Assembly (NCBI GenBank): GCA_002385485.1
Contig: DGDP01000105.1
Location: 1 to 8,235, forward strand
Origin: Acetomicrobium sp. UBA3949
GTDB taxonomy: Bacteria > Synergistota > Synergistia > Synergistales > Acetomicrobiaceae
DNA length: 8,235 nt
Reading direction: 5' to 3'
Part shown: positions 5,527-8,235 of the stretch, piece after piece
How the letters are laid out: every line of letters begins with the position of its first letter
How positions within the stretch are numbered: position 1 is the first letter of the stretch
Position numbers and translations under genes: made by a program
The notes under the pieces: model-generated
What the model was told of the DNA's origin: nothing
Database searches by the model: none
What the model saw: the letters and a program-made list of their open reading frames with translations, nothing else

Positions 5527-8235
5527 ATGTCAAATTTCGTGAATATGGGGAGAAAACGCGAGAGGTTGTCTTTTGGTCCTTCAAAAGAATTAGTCGCCCT
5601 GCCTTATTTAGTCGAGCTGCAACACCAATCTTACAAATGGTTTTTGCAACCCGATGTCCCTCCTGACTACAGAAAGTCTCAGGGGCTTCAGGAGCTGCTC
5701 GAAGAGATCTTTCCGATAGAAAGTTACGACGGTTCCTTTGTCATCGAGTTTGTTCGATATTACATCGATCCTCCCACCTTGACGGAAGAAGAGGCAAGAC
5801 AAAAGGATTTGACCTGGTCCATGCCTCTTCGCGCTACAGTTCAGATGATCAATCGCGGCACCGGGGAGATCAAGGAGGAAGAGATTTTCCTCGGAGATTT
5901 TCCCGTAATGACGGACAGAGGAAGCTTTATCGTCAACGGCACGGAAAGGGTTGTCGTAAACCAGCTGGCTCGTTCGGCGGGAGTTTATTTCAGCATTGAG
6001 ACGGGGGCTCCCGGTCAAGAGGTTTACAAGGCCAAGATTATACCTGACAGAGGCGCCTGGCTCGAATTCGACCTCACCCCGGGCGACGTCTTGTCCGTTA
6101 ACATCGACAATAGGCGCAAGGTTCCCGCAACAGCGCTTCTAAAGGCCTTTGGCATCAGGGACAATACGGAGTTGCTAAGGACCTTCGGAGGTGTCGAGGA
6201 AGAGGTCGATATCGTAGAGGAAGAAGTTAGAGGGCGCTTGATCGCCGAAGACATAATAGACAGCGCTGGCCACGTGATAATACCCAAAAACGACCGTCTC
6301 ACCAAAGAGCACGTCGAAGTTTTATGGAACAGCGGTAGGACGAAGGTAAGATTGTGGAATGTGGACCCTGTATTCGCAGCTACCCTGGAACGCGACGGCA
6401 CCGATACGCCCGAGGAGGCGATGCTCGAGATTTTTAGGCGCATGCGTCCTAACGAGCCTCTGAGGGTGGAAAACGCCAAAGATTACGTCTATTCCCTTTT
6501 CTTCGATACCAGACGATACAACTTGGGCCGAGTGGGAAGGTATAAATTGAACAGAAGGCTTGGTCTCAATATATCCGAGGAGGTTCGTCTGCTCACTATA
6601 GATGATTTGGTGACCATCGTTAAGGGCATACTCAACTTGAGAGACGGATTGGAGCGGGAGGACGATATAGATCATCTCGCCAACAGGCGTGTCCGTTCGG
6701 TAGGGGAGCTCCTTCAGAATCAAATTCGCATAGGATTGCTGAGGATGGAACGCATCGCAAAGGACAGGATGACCACCATACCCGATCTTTCTACCGCAAC
6801 GGCTCACGATCTCATAAACATTCGCCCCATCTCGGCTGCAATAAGGGAATTTTTCGGTTCCAGCCAGTTATCTCAATTTATGGATCAGACTAACCCCCTG
6901 GCTGACGTAACACATAGGCGTAGGTTGTCCGCCATGGGGCCCGGAGGTTTGACCAGAGAAAGAGCGGGGTTTGAGGCGAGGGACGTACACCCGTCTCACT
7001 ATGGGAGGATATGCCCTATCGAGACTCCGGAAGGTCCAAACATAGGTTTGGTTACCTCCTTGGCCAATTACGCCAGGGTCAACGAATACGGCTTCCTGAT
7101 GTCGCCAAAGCGTGTCGTCAGGGACAGGTATGTCACCGACGAAGTTGTGTATCTTCCCGCCGACGAAGAGGACGAAGCCTTTGTCGCAAGAGCAAACATA
7201 CCCTTGGATGAAGAGGGAAGGATATACGAAGAAGAAGTCCACGTCAGGCATCGCGGATCCATAGTCATAGTTCCTCCCGAACAGGTAAATTACGTCGACG
7301 TAACGCCAAAACAGATCGTGTCCGTTTCAGCAGCCCTGATACCCTTCCTTGAACACGACGACGCCAATAGGGCTTTGATGGGTTCTAACATGCAAAGACA
7401 AGCTGTTCCTCTCGTGCAGAGCGAATCTCCCCTTGTGGGCACGGGCATGGAGGAAAAGGTCGCAAGGGACTCGGGAGCCTGTATATTGGCCAAAAGGCCC
7501 GGGACGGTTACCTATGTCGATGCCAACAAAATTCAGGTTACTACCGAGGATGGCTTGGTGGATACCTATACTTTGATAAAGTTCAGAAGGTCTAACCAGG
7601 GAACGGTAATACACCAGCGTCCTATCGTCAGAAAGGGAGATTTTGTCAATGAGGGAGATTTTCTGGCAGACGGTCAGGCGGTGGATCATGGCGAATTGGC
7701 GTTGGGCAGGAACGTCTTGGTTGCCTTTATGGGGTGGGAGGGCTATAACTTCGAAGATGCCATCCTTCTTAGTGAAAGGCTTGTTAAAGAGGACGTATAT
7801 ACGTCGATCCATATAGAGGAATACGAAATAGATGCCAGGGATACGAAGCTGGGTCCCGAGGAGATAACCAGAGATATCCCCAACGTGGGAGAAGACCAGC
7901 TGAAAAATTTGGACGAAAGAGGCATTGTTCGCATAGGAGCTGAGGTGAGGGCCGGGGATATCCTGGTAGGCAAGGTCTCGCCCAAGGGCGAAACGGATCA
8001 GACACCTGAGGAAAAGTTGCTCAGGGTCATTTTCGGGGAAAAGGCCCGCGAGGTAAGGGATACTTCTCTGAGGGTGCCTCACGGCGAAGGTGGCAAGGTC
8101 GTAGCCGTTAAGCGGCTTTCCCGGGATGAATACAGCGATGATCTTCCTCCCGGAGTCAACGAAGTGGTCAAGGTATTTTTGGCCCAAATCAGAAAAATTA
8201 CCGTGGGAGATAAGATGGCAGGACGCCACGGTAAC
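5527..8235 (+). CDS. rpoB: RNA polymerase beta subunit, N-terminal three quarters (open at window end)
   Basis: RpoB is the beta subunit of core RNA polymerase, shaping half of the active-site cleft and binding rifampicin. The frame is open from the ATG at 5527 to the last base (903 codons) with no stop. Landmarks in order: L-P-Y-L-V-E-L-Q-H-Q-S-Y near residue 24; G-T-E-R-V-V-V-N-Q-L at 138-147; the rifampicin region from G-S-S-Q-L-S-Q-F-M-D to G-P-G-G-L-T-R-E (about 444-478); E-T-P-E-G-P-N-I-G-L at 499-508; M-G-W-E-G-Y-N-F-E-D-A-I at 735-746; and G-D-K-M-A-G-R-H-G-N at the very end, with K896 equivalent to the active-site E. coli K1065. Comparing offsets (63 residues short at the rifampicin site, 169 at K1065), about 100 residues present between these points in E. 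coli are missing, matching absence of the gammaproteobacterial insertion there. It has its own promoter; rplJ and rplL are not upstream. rpoC would be expected to follow. Confidence 0.98.
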   Translation, partial: MSNFVNMGRKRERLSFGPSKELVALPYLVELQHQSYKWFLQPDVPPDYRKSQGLQELLEEIFPIESYDGSFVIEFVRYYIDPPTLTEEEARQKDLTWSMPLRATVQMINRGTGEIKEEEIFLGDFPVMTDRGSFIVNGTERVVVNQLARSAGVYFSIETGAPGQEVYKAKIIPDRGAWLEFDLTPGDVLSVNIDNRRKVPATALLKAFGIRDNTELLRTFGGVEEEVDIVEEEVRGRLIAEDIIDSAGHVIIPKNDRLTKEHVEVLWNSGRTKVRLWNVDPVFAATLERDGTDTPEEAMLEIFRRMRPNEPLRVENAKDYVYSLFFDTRRYNLGRVGRYKLNRRLGLNISEEVRLLTIDDLVTIVKGILNLRDGLEREDDIDHLANRRVRSVGELLQNQIRIGLLRMERIAKDRMTTIPDLSTATAHDLINIRPISAAIREFFGSSQLSQFMDQTNPLADVTHRRRLSAMGPGGLTRERAGFEARDVHPSHYGRICPIETPEGPNIGLVTSLANYARVNEYGFLMSPKRVVRDRYVTDEVVYLPADEEDEAFVARANIPLDEEGRIYEEEVHVRHRGSIVIVPPEQVNYVDVTPKQIVSVSAALIPFLEHDDANRALMGSNMQRQAVPLVQSESPLVGTGMEEKVARDSGACILAKRPGTVTYVDANKIQVTTEDGLVDTYTLIKFRRSNQGTVIHQRPIVRKGDFVNEGDFLADGQAVDHGELALGRNVLVAFMGWEGYNFEDAILLSERLVKEDVYTSIHIEEYEIDARDTKLGPEEITRDIPNVGEDQLKNLDERGIVRIGAEVRAGDILVGKVSPKGETDQTPEEKLLRVIFGEKAREVRDTSLRVPHGEGGKVVAVKRLSRDEYSDDLPPGVNEVVKVFLAQIRKITVGDKMAGRHGN

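Noticed and set aside
7327..8229. A 300-residue minus-strand open frame, with several shorter ones at 5608-7268.
   Set aside because: These are shadows of rpoB, whose frame runs uninterrupted on the plus strand with its conserved motifs in order.

Overview
This is an ordinary bacterial chromosomal segment with every gene on the + strand. It holds the end of a 16S rRNA methyltransferase gene (rsmI), then metG, tatD, tgt and a tsaC/ywlC gene. A tRNA-Leu(CAG) gene follows, and then the first 903 codons of rpoB, which is cut off by the right window edge. The organism is a bacterium with fairly balanced base composition, many AGG arginine codons and GTG/TTG starts. The class II-type MetRS with a C-terminal tRNA-binding domain and the RpoB without the large gammaproteobacterial insertion argue against an enteric bacterium. 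An anaerobic diderm such as a member of Synergistota would fit, but I cannot establish that from the sequence alone.

Layout. Positions 1-5230 form one tightly packed unit of five genes: rsmI overlaps metG by 17 nt, metG and tatD are about 16 nt apart (with the chosen tatD start), tatD and tgt are 3 nt apart, and tgt overlaps tsaC by 4 nt. No internal terminator is visible, so the unit is probably cotranscribed and translationally coupled. Four of the five products serve translation: rRNA modification in the decoding centre (RsmI), tRNA-Met charging (MetG), queuosine insertion at position 34 (Tgt) and the first step of t6A formation at position 37 (TsaC). TatD is a metal-dependent hydrolase/nuclease commonly found next to metG.

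Positions 5231-5526 are the only substantial non-protein-coding stretch. It holds tRNA-Leu(CAG) with an encoded CCA end, probably expressed from a promoter overlapping the end of tsaC. It also holds two small dyads, a very good sigma-70-type promoter (TTGACA, 17 nt, TATCAT with an extended -10 TG), and a short leader in which the Shine-Dalgarno of rpoB can be paired with the bases just before the ATG. rpoB begins at 5527 and is open at the end of the window, just after the conserved GDKMAGRHGN motif.

No mobile element, CRISPR array, defence system or novel gene cassette was seen. The points most worth checking are the separation of rpoB from the usual rplJL neighbours, its own promoter and leader structure, and natural variants in its rifampicin-binding region.
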